Shown here one piece after another: positions 11,303 to 24,280 of a stretch of 64,000 bases of DNA (position 1 is the stretch's first letter; each line of letters begins with the position of its first letter). Origin of the DNA: Avena insularis. Lineage: Eukaryota; Streptophyta; Magnoliopsida; Poales; Poaceae. The DNA lies in the NCBI GenBank assembly GCA_023614405.1, contig CM042694.1, forward strand, positions 131,073,711-131,137,710. The letters run 5' to 3'. The notes beneath the pieces are model-generated. The model did not search any database. It worked only from the letters and a program-made list of their open reading frames with translations, and had not been told where the DNA came from. The translations under genes were made by a program, and so were the position numbers.

Positions 11303-14059
11303 AGGCGTTAAAGAAAAGTACTTATTGGGAGATAACCCAAAAGTTTTAGATGAGTCTTGGAAGTTATTACTTCAGTAATAACCGCTCCTTATCCTTTTTT
11401 TTGCTTTTTGTGCCAAGAGTAACCTCTAATGAGAGAGAAGTAATGATTGGGAAAGTTGCTGTCCCGAAACAGATTTTTGTGCTTCACCGTAAAAATTCGT
11501 GTAAAATCTCTGTACGTCCTTTTGAGGCGCGAATGTTTTATCTTCTGTCCCAGGTTGTTATCTAACTTTCGTTAGTTCAACACTTTTTAATTTGAGGAAC
11601 AGAAGGTCTTTGAAAAAATTCGTCTTTACCTGCTGGTCTGTTTGGACAGATTTCTGCCATTTTCTGCATTTGCTTCTTGTTGGTTCCTTTTTTAGTTCTT
11701 TTGGGGAACTGAGCTTTTTGAGGGAAGTGCTACATTAGCTTGTGTTCTAATGGAAGTTTTATTGGTGTTATAACTGACCCTAAAGACTTATTATCTTGAG
11801 TGCACTAATGTTGCTAATAAAGATTGTGTGAAGTTTTGTATGAAGGAAAAATTTCAGGTGTATGGAAGGAACGAGTAATAAGATGAAGGATGGACTAAAG
11901 GTCAAGCTTGGGGATGCCATGCGTGTCACCCCAAGAAATATCCAAGAAGTACAAGCATCAAAGCTTGTGGATGCCCAAGGCATCCCCTTCTTCATCAATA
12001 AAAATCCCAGGTTTCTTCCAAACGCTTCATTTTTATTGTTTCATGCATAGTTGTGTTGTTCTTGGAGCATCTTATTTTTCGTTTTTGTTTTGGTTTTTCG
12101 TTTGCTTTTTTGCTTAGTTTTCTGAATAAGTTGGTTGGACCCCCTCTTTCATACATTGGTTTTCAAATAGTTTGGTTTGGATTGGAAAACAGTAGGAAAG
12201 TTCATGCTTATGTGGTAAAGAGAGCTTGTTTTTGACTGTGGCCTATGCTTTGTCATGCCATGCTTGATATTGTTTTGGCTTTATTCTTAGTATTCTTTGC
12301 TGTAGCATGACTTGTTATAAACAATTGAGATTGCTTAATGTGCCTTGGATGAATCATGCGTTGTTTTAGCATCTTAAAGCATAGTATTGTGGTATTCTCC
12401 TTTGATGCTTTATTTGGGTTGACTTGGCGCATGCTCACACCATGTTATGACTATCTCAAGTCACCATAAGCCTTTATGATCCTTTAGTTTTCAACTTGTA
12501 GTATCACTTTATGCTTTGATCAATGATGTTTTGTCGCTCTGCATGATTATGGCCATTATTGCTCTCTTAGTTTGTCGCTCCCAGTCTTTTGCTAGCCTCC
12601 GTAACCAAGTATGAGTTCCACTCATGCATCCAACTCCCTAAACCAAGTTATTCCAAAGAGTCCACCGTACCTACCTACTAGCATATGCTATTCCAAGTAT
12701 ATTCATGTTTTTGTTTACCTTCCAAATTAAACTTGTTATGAGAAAACTAGTGATTAAAGCTCTCACGAACTTGATGGCACACTTTACTTTTCTTGCCCTT
12801 AATAAACTTGAACCATTGTGTCATCTATGTTGTATATGCTTGCACTTATTTGTTGGGGATTAGCAGAACCATGCTGTCATGGGGAACGCTTTCAACATTG
12901 CACTGGTACTTTGTACCTAGTTGATATCATGCTCTTTTGTCTATGGATGTCGTGAGTGTGAAATTAAAGGGGATCTTGTAAGTCCATGGAGTTATGTATA
13001 TGTGTTAGATAAACGCCTGGGCCGCTGGTCTAATCCATGCTGACATGGTGGAAACCTGCAGCGTAACCATAATGAGCTGTATATGAAGCATTCTTCTTAT
13101 AACAAAAAGAGTCCTATATTGAGAAAAAAGAAAAAGAGAAAAAAAGAGATTATGAAAAGAGGAAAGAGAGAAAAAAGCACCATATTCCCATGGTAAATAA
13201 GAAGATTGCTGAGATGCTCGTTATCTTCTTGCCTTGTCATTTTGATATGGGGATTCTTCTGTATCATCGGGCAAGGGGTACCCTGTTGGCGGTTCTCAAT
13301 GATACACATGTACTTACGATGACAAGAACTTACCCGTGACTAAACGTGAGTAGCATGAGGAGCAGCCCTCGTATTCAAGGGACATGAGATTTCTAACTTA
13401 TACTTCATCAAGCATGTACACCATAGTTTGTTCACTTTAACCTTAATCACTTCAAGATGCTTATGATAGGGGCAATGAGAGCTGAAAGCTTTTAAGTACC
13501 ATAATTTTTGGAAGCTCGTTATGAGACTTGAATCCCTACTTCCTTCTATGAAGGCCTTTCTTCCACTTATACATTGAGTCTCCACCTTCTATCTTTATGC
13601 ATTCACTTTGAGAGCATAGTGGCCATTCTTAGTTCTATGTGCATTGTCCCAAGACTTGTTGATTGATGCATACCTTGATATTGCTTGTTTTAAACTATTT
13701 GTATCTAGTCACTCTTATAAACTTTGAAGGTGTCCTATGCATTTATGTTTGCTACTCTATGAGGAACAAGTTGAATACTACTATGCTATGTTTTCTTTAT
13801 GTGAAACAAACAAACGTCTTGCAAAGCATTGTTATTCATGAATCTTTTTGTTTGTGCCTTTTCATGTTGCAACATAGTTTCTTTGTCTTATTGCTAGAAC
13901 TTTGTCTTTCATGTTATGATTGAAGTACTATGATCCTAGCTTTGAAAGTTTTACAAATACTTTGATCAAGTTTATGATGGTGCATGTCACCTCAAAAATT
14001 ATTCTTTCTTTTTATCACTTACCAACTCGAGGACGAGCAGGAGTTAAGCTTGGGGATGT
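11303..14059 (+). other. Non-coding interior and polypurine tract of element C
   Basis: About 2.7 kb with only short AT-rich ORFs in all frames, none recognised. It has a purine-rich tract at 13115-13190. The last bases, 14047-14059 (AGCTTGGGGATGT), form the polypurine tract that primes plus-strand synthesis. Confidence 0.6.
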
Positions 14060-15656
14060 TGATACATTGCAAATGTATCTATAATATTTGATGTTCCATG
14101 CTTGGTTTTATCTACTTTCTTATGTTTTGTCCACACTTTGGAGTACTTTTCATATGATTTTTTTGGACTAACCTATTAACAAGAGCCACAGTGCCAGCTG
14201 CCTGTTTTCTGTTGTTTTTGGTTCCAGGTTGTCAGAAAATGAATATTCTCGGAATTGGACGGGACAAAAGCCAAAGTTATTATTTTACCGGGGGACACTT
14301 GGAGCCAGAATACGAGACAGAGAAGGGCCAGAGGGTGGCCACACCACCTGGTTGCGCAGCCAGGCTTGGCCCGCGCCAGGGGGTGGTGTGGCCAGCCCAG
14401 GCACCCCCTCAGCCTCTCCTTCTGCCTATATATTGCCTCTGATACGGAAACCCTAAGTACCCGATCAAAAATCCACGAAAGAGTATGTAGCCGCCATCGT
14501 CTCCATCCCTAGATCGGGAGGGATCTATAGCTCTTCCTGGCACCCTGCCGGAGAGGGGAATTCACCCTGGAGGCCTTCTTCATCATCATGCAAGCCTCCG
14601 GTGTGATGCGTGAGTAGTTCATCTCTGGACTATGGGTCCATCTAGTAGCTAGATGGCTGGTTCTCCTCCTTTGTTCTATCATGTCTAGATCTTGTAAGCT
14701 CCGTTCATGATCAAGATCATCTATTTGTAATTCTGCATGTTGTGTTTGTGGGGATCCGATGGATATTGAGATGCTATTTCAGATTGATTATTGACTATAT
14801 CATGTCTTTGTTATTTGTGATCTTGCATGCTTTTGGTTGTTAGTAGCTATCTTGGCCAAGTAGATGCTAGCAACTCCATGAGTTAGTATTTATGCTCGAT
14901 AGTGGGTTCATGCCTCTGGTAATCTGGGGAAGTGACAGAAATCTCTAAGGTACTATATGTGCTGTTGCTAGTAGGGAGAAAACAACAATCCTTTATTCAT
15001 AGAACAATCGTATTGTTTACTTTACATGCAATTCGTAATGCAATAATCTGTTGCTTGCAACTTAATACTGGAGGGGGTTCGGATGATAACCTGAAGGTGG
15101 ATTATTAGTCATAGATGCAATTGGATGGCGGTCTATGCATAATGTTGTAATGCCCAATCGAACCTCAAAGGAGTCAAGATGAGTAGTATATGCTTGTATG
15201 CTTTCTCGATGTTTGTCAATTGCCCCGCTGTAATTTGTTCACCCAGCATGTTATCTATCTTAAGGAGAGCCACCTCTAGTGAACTATGGACCCCGGTCCT
15301 TTCTTTTACATACAATCTACAATCAAACTGTTTACTGCTTTGTGTTTACTTTCTACAAACTATTACTTTCTTCCATTTGATACGTTTAATCCTTTGTTTT
15401 CAGCAAAACCGGTGAGATTGAAAACCTCATCGCAAGTTGGGGACAGAGTTCTGTGTTTGTGGTGTGTAGGTCTCCATGTTGCTACTGGCACCGGTAGTGT
15501 GTCGTGCCAACGTTCAGCTAGCAACACCTTTGGGGTGTTTCCTTGCTCCTACTGGGTTGATAACCTTGGTTTCGTACTGAGGGAAAACTTGTTGTTGTGC
15601 TCATCATACCATCCTCTTGGGGTTCCCTAATGAGCTCGATATATTTTGGACCATCA
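14060..15656 (+). repeat. 3' LTR of element C
   Basis: This is 1597 bp, the partner of 8751-10338. The end CCATCA is followed directly by the CTTAG duplication. Differences from the 5' LTR are a few per cent by eye, so the insertion is not very recent. Confidence 0.9.
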
Positions 15657-15661
15657 CTTAG

Positions 15662-15812
15662 ATGGAAGGTCAACCTCGATGACATAAGTCAACTTGTAGG
15701 GGACTAGGAGGATCCTAAGATTACGGAACCATGCGGTGAATTTGGTTCCATCAGTTTTCAGCTTGTCCATCTCGAGGAAAGTGCTAAGGTTGAAGGTGGG
15801 TGGGCGAGACAT
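15662..15812 (-). pseudogene. Copia gag of D, N-terminal part
   Basis: Read minus from ATG at 15812: MSRPPTFNLSTFLEMDKLK followed by FTAWFRNLRILLVPYKLTYV. This is the usual start of gag in Angela-like Copia elements. It runs into the CTTAG duplication of element C at 15661 and continues beyond C at 8750. It was missed as an ORF because of the split. Confidence 0.8.
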
Positions 15813-16809
15813 CTACAATGGATTTGCAAAGTGTTTAGACCATGTTCATAATAATGAGTTCAAGTTTTAATTATGTTTTTTTTGAACTTAAAACAAAAGA
15901 ACTCCCACTCAAACGAACATCCCTCTACTCGTTTAGTGATCACATGATCCCAATCCCCTGCACCTCCCCCGATCGTCATGGCCATCAGTGCAGTATCAAA
16001 GGTGGACATTCCCTAATGTCGATCACATCAACTATGTGATTCATGCTCGACCTTTCGGTCTCCTGTATTCCGAGGCCATGTCTACACATGCTAGGCTCGC
16101 CGGTTCTAACTTGTGTGTATTCGCAGAGCAACATGGCTTGCACCCACTATATGCGAACGTAGATATGTCTGACCCCTACTCACCGCAGGGCGCCTCATAC
16201 CGAAGAACTTTCTTGGTGGTGCACACACAAGGGGAATATGATAACTGGAGTACTGTGAGGGATTATCTTATTATGCTACCGTCGAATATAAATATACCAG
16301 CACAATAAGTAATACTCCAAAAGTAAATTGTTATGACATGGATATAGCATTTTGATCATCATCAATAGCTTCAATGAAAGTTTCATAAACTTGTCATTGT
16401 CACGTTATAATACATGCCCCTATGCAATAATAAAAATAGATGCTTCTATATTATCTATTGCAAGTTTTACGCGGCTTTAGGGCTTTCACAGTAGAACCCC
16501 TTCCCACTTACGAACATGGAGCCACAACATGGGTTCAATGATTGCCATTCTTCTTCCCTTTTCAGGGCACTCCAATTTCGATGCCATATCAACTATTGTA
16601 GAGAGACAGACACCCCCCTAAGCCACTTTGATTCATGGACTAGTCTTGTGAATCACCACATGACGTCGGTTGGGGGTCTCTTCATCAAACAGTGTCGCAA
16701 TATGAACAAGAACATTAAAAGAGGGTAGCAATTAGAGAATCAATATCCACATATTTCTATGTGTTCTATCTGTATGACATGTCTACCCATAGACCCGCTC
16801 TGATACCAC
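15813..16809 (-). other. Leader and primer binding site of Copia D
   Basis: This lies between the 5' LTR and gag. On the minus strand the LTR end CCCTTCA is followed by GTGGTATCAGAGCGGG, complementary to the 3' end of initiator tRNA-Met. The leader shares short blocks (for example GAACTCCCACTCAAA) with the leader of element B. The ORFs at 15842-16728 are leader sequence, not genes. Confidence 0.75.
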
Positions 16810-18443
16810 TGAAGGGTTCCGTAGTAGAAAACAAAAAAAAATTATCTACTCGAACACTAATACCAGGATCTATACTATGTAAACATAAGTAAAGGAGAAG
16901 AGATATGGTATTCATACCTTTGAAGACCGAGGCACGCCTTACGCAGGAAGGCGTATATTGATGAAGACGAGTAGCACCCCAAGTGTGGTGCCTCCGAAGT
17001 TCGTCACATGTCCGGTGTAGGAGACGTCAACCGGACTCCAATCCAGCCGAGCAGCAGAAGAAGTAGATGTCGGATCGCTGATCACACGATGGTGGTGTGA
17101 AGGTGGAGAACTCACCCACGAGGTCCTCTCCAATATTACGGAGAAGTCCTCAATGGATGAGAGAGAGAGAATGAGAGGGAATGGGATGATTCCAAAGGGG
17201 GAGGGGAGACCCCTATATATAATGGGAGGGGGCGCACCACCTAGGGGCCAGGCAGTGTGGGACTAATACCCACCGGCCACCTAGGGGTAGCCGCTGGCCC
17301 GAGGTGGGCCCCATTGGGGCGGCCCACCAAGCCTAGGCCGGCTGGCCCCCTCTCCCTAGGCGCCATGCCCTATTGGGCCTCCCTTCGGGTGAGTCCCATT
17401 AGCATTATGATGCCTTTAATAATAAAATAAATATATATTTAATATTAATTCTCCAATTAACATTTAAATACACATATTGTATTATTCCTTTACTCTAGAA
17501 CACCTTCCGGAGCCCTTCTGATCTCCATCGGATGTTACCCGGAACTATTCCGGTTTCTCTTTCTCTATTTCTCCTACGATACCTCATCTACCCTAAGCAT
17601 CCCTACCCTTAAGCGTGACATCCTTCGGTTCGGAAACACTCCGGGCATGATCGAGACTATTCTCACATCAATGATCAACAGAGGGACCTGGATGGCCATG
17701 TGACCCCCATGCGTTTCACGAATATAATCGCTCGAACCGTGAGATAGTCGTTTCCCTTTCCGTTTGACACATGATACCTAATTAATTCAAGACTTGATCT
17801 TCGGTATCCCCATACCTTAGTGCGGTCTCGTTACCAATGAATTTGTTTACTCGTTCTCATGTCGTTGCATTTCGTGACCAAGTCACATGCTTGCAAGCTT
17901 CATTAATGCAACGTCACCAAGATGGCCACATGTATCTATCCGTTACATGGATTAGACAAATCACTATCTTGATATGTACTCCTATATGCATCCCTTTGGA
18001 AAACCTGAGTGGCACCTTTTTGATCACCCTGTTACGACATGATTCTTGATAACCATCTAAGCTTCCTCCGGAATGGTGATTTGCATTACCTCACAATCAA
18101 AGGATTAGGTTGCGATCTGTGTTTTATCATCAATGGTGAACTTTGCAACTAGATCTCATTCAATATATAATGGTCGGATGTTTGTCTATCATGTTATTCA
18201 ACTAATAACATGACCCCATTGTCAATCGGCCTAAATGACCATGATCTTGAAACCCAGACCATCCTCATGACCAATGAACTAGTTTGCTAGAGATAACTAG
18301 AGACACGGTTTGTTTACATACCACACGTGTATTAACGTTTCGCATTAACATAGTTATAGAACAGTATGAAACGTATTATGAACATATAGGAGATATATCA
18401 AATAATACACTTCATTATTTGCCACTAGGGCATAACTCCTTCA
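16810..18443 (-). repeat. 5' LTR of Copia D
   Basis: This is 1634 bp, TGAAGGG...CTTCA. On the minus strand it begins TGAAGGAGTTATGCCCTAG, the Angela/BARE-type start. A minus-strand TATA (TTATATATAGGGG) lies near 17213-17222. The sequence after it, TATGG (18444-18448), should be one copy of the target duplication; the other was lost with the 3' end. Confidence 0.85.
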
Positions 18444-18826
18444 TATGGGTCAAGCTAACAGGAGGCAGGGTAAAGGTAGACCAGCAGTACGGAATGACAA
18501 TAGTGGATCTCAACAATCTTGCATACAGTGATGAACCATTCGTCCTATCAAATGATGTGGCTCAAGTTTTCTATGTGAAGGGCATGTCTATGAAACCAAG
18601 AAAAATAAAAGATAAGCAAAAAAATACATCATATGATGAGCCAAAGTGCCACATAGTTCTTTCAGGGAAAATAAACATCGTGGGAGTGGAGGACAAGACA
18701 GACATGTCAGAAGATTATAATAAGTTTCATGAAATTCCTCCATTCATAGTGAACACTGACCCAAGCATCCTGTTAAATAAGGAAGATGCTCCATGGTTAC
18801 GGTGTAGAAGAAAACCCCAACACTAG
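18444..18826 (+). pseudogene. CACTA TNP2-type transposase, C-terminal fragment (DUF4216-like)
   Basis: The frame reads IWVKLTGGRVKVDQQYGMTI, VDLNNLAYSDEPFVLSNDVA, QVFYVK, then HIVLSGKINIVGVEDK and YNKFHEIPPFIVN. This 'PF-L...A-QVFY...GK-NIVGVED...E-PPF' order is the C-terminal module found in En/Spm-class transposase ORFs of grasses. The upstream catalytic part is absent because Copia D abuts it. The 60 codons before 18444 belong to the D LTR. It cannot be active. Confidence 0.75.
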
Positions 18827-19084
18827 GTGGGGATGTTGGTGATGTGTAATAGTGTATTAAACCTTTTATGTAACCGTGTTCTGGATATGAACTGACTCTC
18901 AATAGGCAGTTTCTAATTCATAAGGGAGAGGTAGTATTGCAATTTAGAGTGGTCAGTTAAGATTATTCCCTCTCCGTGTGTGTCATACTGAGGCCTACCT
19001 GCTTACCAGCAACAACCATTAGTTTCTCATAACAAATCTCATTTCTTGAAGGTTTGTCAGATTCGAAAATATGCAAAAGATTTG
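18827..19084 (+). other. CACTA sequence between TNP2 remnant and element E
   Basis: No gene is seen. Bases 19047-19084 resemble the AT-rich repeat units at 30361-30636, which shows that E sits inside this CACTA element. Confidence 0.55.
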
Positions 19085-19097
19085 TGACATGGGTATA

Positions 19098-22000
19098 TGA
19101 TGCCTGCAAGTGCACAGATCATTAGTAGCTAGTTTCGAAGTATAGATATCGATCCCACAGGGAGTCCAAAGGTAAGTGTTTATGGGTGAAGTCTCTATCA
19201 CACCCGAAGTTGTCACATGTCTTCGAGTGAATTGACTGCAAGTGTTGAAATAAGAATGGGGTTTTGATTAAATCAGGTGTATTTAAATAGAACTAAAATG
19301 TAAACTTCAGAAATATAAAGCATAAAAGTAAAGAACGACTTGGTTGTTTGTTGTTTCCTGCAGATGGAAAAAGAAGGCGCGGGGATATTTAGTTCATGGT
19401 GATAGTGATTGTACCAGGTGGATGAATGATAAATGTAACAATTATAATCTTATAAATATATGTATAGGCGAGCAACCCATAATTACCTGGAACTCCTCTT
19501 GGTAGATTTCATCACAACTTCAATAATCCTACTAGCCTGTTACCAAAACCATGGTCAGACACTAGACGATTAAGACCCTTCAGGTCGCTTAGCAATTAAG
19601 CTCCTTGGGTCGTACTAATGCAATAATCACAGTGGTTCGTCGTTATCCTCGAGTCTACTAGTTTTCCATTGATATCCCTGTGTCACCCGGGGGTCGCCGG
19701 TCCACTAGCAAACAAGATCTTACCTATGTAGAACAAAGCATCATGTTGTCTGGGCCCTTAATTGGACAACAAGCATTAGGCATCCCATAGATAGTTAAGC
19801 ACAAATAATATAGTAATTAGAATCAATCACAAATTAATGGAAAATATATGAAGACAAATAACATCTCACCGATCCCCTACATCTCCCATGCCCAAGGGAA
19901 TTACTCTATAACGTCCCAGCATTAGAGCTTAGAAATAAGCTGAACACATGTGTGTGCATTGCATTCATGCATAGAAAATCCAGATAATTTTCGCGCTTTT
20001 AAATAAAACTTGTCAAAGCGATTGAAGCTTCTCTTAACTTGGTGGAACTGAAGTAAATCATCAAGTTGACTATGATAAGTTTCAATATGACCTTTTCTAT
20101 AACCTTATCTTTTTGTAATATGATTTGATCTAAGGGTAGATCAGATGTAAGAGAAGCTATATACGCTCAGTGATCAGATGTAAGAGAAGCCATAGTGATC
20201 AAAGGGCAGCCAGCCGCCCAGTCCACGGCCCAGTTCCACATTGCTATATGCGCTCGCGTGCACCAACCACCAAAGTCTGCTGGCTCCGCTACACCCCAGC
20301 AGCAGCCCGGCCCACATACCGGTTCGTCATCGTCACTTCCACGCACACACACTGCTCGCTAGAGCATCTCACCACCGCTCGATACTGTCCGCCGTCGTCA
20401 GCACGATTCGACCGCCCTGATACTCGCCGACATCCCATACCTCGTTGATAAGATCAACTGCTTCGACCTCTATCCACTCGTACCAGTCTTATCCTCTCCT
20501 TTGCCCTCTAGCGCCAGTTCCTCTTTCTCACTGAAACCCTAGCTTGGGAGGGAGCTTCGCCGTTGCCATGGGAGCCTCCCCTGGCCTATCTAAGTGCACG
20601 ATAATGCTTGCCTTGGTCTTCTTGCTCATCCCCAGTAAGGCTCGCAAGCAGGCGTGTACCGTGTCGGCCGGAATCGAGCTCGGCACTTCGTTGGCCACCA
20701 CAGCCATCGCCGGCAATCCACCATCGTCGGCCCTCCCCGTGCCTCACCATCATCACCAGGGTGAGTTTATGCATCTCCATGTGCCCTCCACTCGCTCACT
20801 CTCACTTTGTAGCGCTGTACCGTCGTGCTCCGCTGTCGGCCGCCGCTTGTGGTTGTCGCTAGAGTAGCTCCGGTGACTAATAGCGGGCGGCGACACCACT
20901 CCCAAGTCCGCCTCAGTCTCCTCGTTCCAACGCCACCCTCCGTAGCCGCACGCGCGCTCGCATCCGCTGTTGCCGGTGACCATCTGGTGGTGGCCAGCGA
21001 GGTGACGTCAGGCTAACGTCATGCTCGCATCACAGCCCAGCCAGCTAGCCAGATTGACCGGTCCACGCCCACGTGGCCTGTCGACGTGGCCTATGGCCCA
21101 TCTGTCTGTGACTCAGGTTAGGTTCGATATGAGTATAAAAAGTAGTTCCTGTTTAAGAAATAGGTTACAAATTATAAATTCGATTATAAATCTATTTTAG
21201 GAATTTAGAAAAATAGTTAAATCTTAAAAAATTGAATATCTTTTGTTTTATAATTCAGAAAAATATATATGATATATCAAAATGTTCAGAAAAATAAATT
21301 CTATAATATAAACCTATTATCATATTTTATTTTCCAACTTAATTAAATCATTAGTATTTATTAGTAAATAATCTATTGAGATAAATCTTAATAAATATAT
21401 TCTATTACTTAAAAACTCATAAAAATAAGTATAATATATCAAAAATCTTAGAAAAACAAAATAAAGACTTATAAATTTATTTTATACCTTTTTCTATCAC
21501 TTAACCAATATTTATTATTTATTAGGTATTCGTAAAGTAATAAAACTTGTAAAAAATCATCTCTTATTATTTAAAATTCACAAAAATACTTATAATATAC
21601 CAAAATGATCACGAAAATGAAATCTACACACTAAAAATATCAACTCATACTTTGAAGTAAAATAAAAGTTAAAGGTCTAATAAATCTTATTCAAACCCTT
21701 TTATTTTAATTCATTAAAAATGTATAAGTACTTACTATTGCCCTTAGCATTATTTGTTTGAAGTCTAAAAATGTAATAACAAGTCAATTAATGTTAAGTG
21801 AAGGTAACATAGGTCAAACCCTTTTAATATATATCTACTAAAACTATACTCTCAAATTAAGGGTATTTTAGCTTTCCTAAAATATTTTTACCAATTATAA
21901 AATCAACTAAAATAGTATATTGTTTATCACAAGAATCCTATGCACTTGTAACATAACAAAACTTGTATTTACTAATTCCTTCACCAGTTTGAGAAAATCA

Positions 22001-24280
22001 CTTAAAGATTTAAACCAAATTTCAAAGTAATTGAAATAATACCTATTATTTACTTGTTAAGTATAACCATTAATTTCTAAGATAGAGAGGTAAATGCATT
22101 CACTTATACTATGATTATTTAATGTAGTAATGTTTTCCTCTTTAAATAATCTTAGCTAATAAGAAACCTTAAAGTGTTAACCTTAAGTTTAAATACTTTT
22201 TACTTTGTAAAGTAATATTTTTATCAAAAGATATTCTTTTAAGAAACATTAAAAGTTATCCTTAAACACTTCTTTAAAAGGTCTAATTGATTCTTAATCT
22301 TGTTTAAGAAATATTTTAGATACCATGATCCATTTGAATGCTTTAGTATTGTATACTACTTGTTGTATTTACTTATTGTTTCACACACTCTCACAAGCCT
22401 TAATAAAAAGCACAAGTGTGAATCTGTTATAAAAGTGCAACACATTCTAAATAACTCATTCCCAGTTTCCAAACCCTAGTTCAGATACGACTATTCTGGG
22501 GATTCGCATTTCTCAAATTGCATTACATTACTTATGCATCGTTGCATCTTGCTTCTTTAAAACATTAGTCCTTACCGGACCAATGATGTTATTTATAGAA
22601 TTTGGATCTTCTATTGTCTCAAAGACCGTGAGTGCATAATCTTGCAATCACAAAAGGCAAGTTCACAACCTGCTCATGTCCTTTGATTATTTTCTATGCT
22701 TGTAACTCAACTGTGTCATCACCTGCATTTCAAAAGGCTCGAAAATGGGGTCGCGGAGAAGGCAGCGATTGGCTTGGATCTTAAGTTGGGCCTCAAACCA
22801 TGGAAGTTTGAACGGGGACATACTCCCGGCTGTGCAACAAAGTTTAAGGTCTCTCGTGGGAAAAGTGATGCACCTCTGCAGAGTGTAAGAATTGTGACAT
22901 GTTACTCCCTGTTCCAAGAAGGAGCTACGAACGCAGCAGGAAAGGAACTCCATGAAGTTCTGGTCAACCTGTGAAGGCTGTCGGACATAGTTTTCAGAAT
23001 AAAAGCAACCTTTGAAGAAATGTTTACGAAAACCTGCATTGCCTATGACCTCTGGTCTTTGGCTGTAGAGATAGTGCATTATACACTCCTTTTTAGTGAA
23101 CTTTCTAAGCACGCTCGTACTCAACCGTACCTTTTTAACCCTTGCTAGGTTCTAAGCTATTGAAGACGACGTCAACAACACTTTCTGCTCAAGAAACCAT
23201 CATCGACATCTCAAGTTCTTCAATCAAGTCAATAAAGTCAACATATACATCATCTGAAGTGAAGATAAAGTGTCGGTTTAGATAGGAGTAGATTCTCTAG
23301 CCATAAAACCTATTTCTGTAGAGCATTGCAATAGCAGCAATGGCAAGCCAAATAGTTTAGATGCTAGTCTTAGTTACTAGATATTTCTGAGTTATTATTT
23401 CTGGTTCTTTTTTTTAAGAAGTTTCTTTCTCTCTCTTTAACCTAGAGTGTTCTCTAGATCTTATGTAACGAGTCGAGTTGTAATCTATAGTCATGTCTTG
23501 GACCTGCTGTGTTTCTGTTGTACCACTCTGAGGGATGTAATACTAGTGAACGGTGTTTCATTGGTGTTATGTCAATGACTATAGTGTACTACATCATGCA
23601 GTGGTATGCTAGGTCACCGCATACTCACACATGAGAGAAGAACGGATCATTAATATAATCAAACAAAGGGAATTCGTATTTGTATTACCGTGGAGATCCA
23701 CAATAAGAATAGAAAAATATCCAACACAATTCAAGATGGGAAGAAACAATCTCAAACCCTAGTCTTGCAAGGTGGAGATCCCTCTCTCTCTCAATTACAA
23801 GTAGTGGTTATGGAGGTGTATTGGCTAGGAGGTTGAAGATCGTGGAGCAAGATGAATAATGCCTTCCCCTTCTTCTCCGAATCTACTCTTTCTCCCTTCT
23901 GGATGGTGTGGCGGCTGCTGCGTTGTTTTTTCATCCCCGGTCCCTTCACGGATGTTGCCTCTTTTGACAAGATAGAGGTGGCGGCAACTATACGGCGGGA
24001 ACTATATGGAAGGAAAATATTCCTGCCGTACAGTTTCTCGTTAAAGATTCTATGAGCTCCCCTCAAGTGCTTCCAAACAGAGACTTGCTTGTTTTCTCCA
24101 GAATATTGTGTTTCTCTAGTTAAAACCTTCTGTTGACATTCAAAACCTGAAACACACATTAAAAACCAAGTTTTCTTTGCTACCGAAGTATTAGTGTTAG
24201 GTAAAGCTAGAAAACAATCAAATTCGGGAGAAAACCATCAATAAAAGCCATCAAAAATGTGTCGAATCTCACAGCTATCA
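19098..24280 (+). mobile_element. Probable solo LTR J inserted in the 5' LTR of E
   Basis: It begins TGATGCCTGCAAGTGCACAG and ends CTCACAGCTATCA. It is flanked by a perfect GTATA duplication (19093-19097 and 24281-24285), and removing it restores the E LTR start TGACATGGGTATACCCC seen in the 3' LTR. Without the nested K element, J is about 1.47 kb (19098-19906 plus 23627-24280). No gene or internal region is seen, so a solo LTR is the simplest reading. ORFs at 19019-19216 and 23791-24159 are not recognised. Its strand is not known with certainty. Confidence 0.75.
19907..23621 (+). mobile_element. Probable solo long LTR K (3.7 kb), copy 2
   Basis: Flanked by TACTC (19902-19906 and 23622-23626), it starts TATAACGTCCCAGC (probably TG mutated to TA) and ends GGTCACCGCA. 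It has a GC-rich section at 20190-21100, a very AT-rich section at 21130-22500, and a final section with transcript-like poly-T tracts. No interior coding region is present. Most of it is shared with 3396-6997. LTRs of this length occur in large non-autonomous Triticeae families, but I do not name the family. ORFs at 20170-21016 and 22687-23124 are shadows repeated in the other copy. Confidence 0.75.

Larger units (their letters stand above)
8751..15656 (+). mobile_element. Non-autonomous Gypsy (Athila/Sabrina-like) element C, complete
   Basis: Two nearly identical LTRs (8751-10338 and 14060-15656) begin TGATACA and end CATCA. The element is flanked by a perfect CTTAG duplication (8746-8750 and 15657-15661). 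A tRNA-type primer site (TGGCGCCGTTGCC) follows the 5' LTR and a purine tract (AAGCTTGGGGATG) precedes the 3' LTR. The 3.7-kb interior has one 218-codon ORF and no protease, reverse transcriptase, RNase H or integrase. It must therefore move, if at all, with proteins from another element. Similarity of the LTR start and of the AACCTATTAACAAGA-type region to Triticeae Sabrina/Athila LTRs is from memory. Confidence 0.9.
6998..18443 (-). mobile_element. Copia retrotransposon D (Angela/BARE-like), 3'-truncated and split by element C
   Basis: Read on the minus strand, the order is 5' LTR (18443-16810), primer binding site, leader, gag (15812-15662, resuming at 8745), protease region and integrase (to 6998). 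Reverse transcriptase, RNase H and the 3' LTR are missing; the integrase reading stops where repeat K copy 1 begins. Element C (8751-15656) is inserted in gag with a CTTAG duplication. Gag contains several in-frame stops. D is related to element B at 51039-59386 but its LTR is clearly different in sequence. Confidence 0.85.

Noticed and set aside
15988..16728. ORFs of 70-106 codons with tidy starts
   Set aside because: They fall in the leader of Copia D, whose counterpart in B (56685-57744) has a similar layout but different ORFs.
18284..18443. N-terminal 53 codons of the ORF containing the CACTA fragment
   Set aside because: These codons are in the LTR of Copia D; the ORF is open across the junction by chance.
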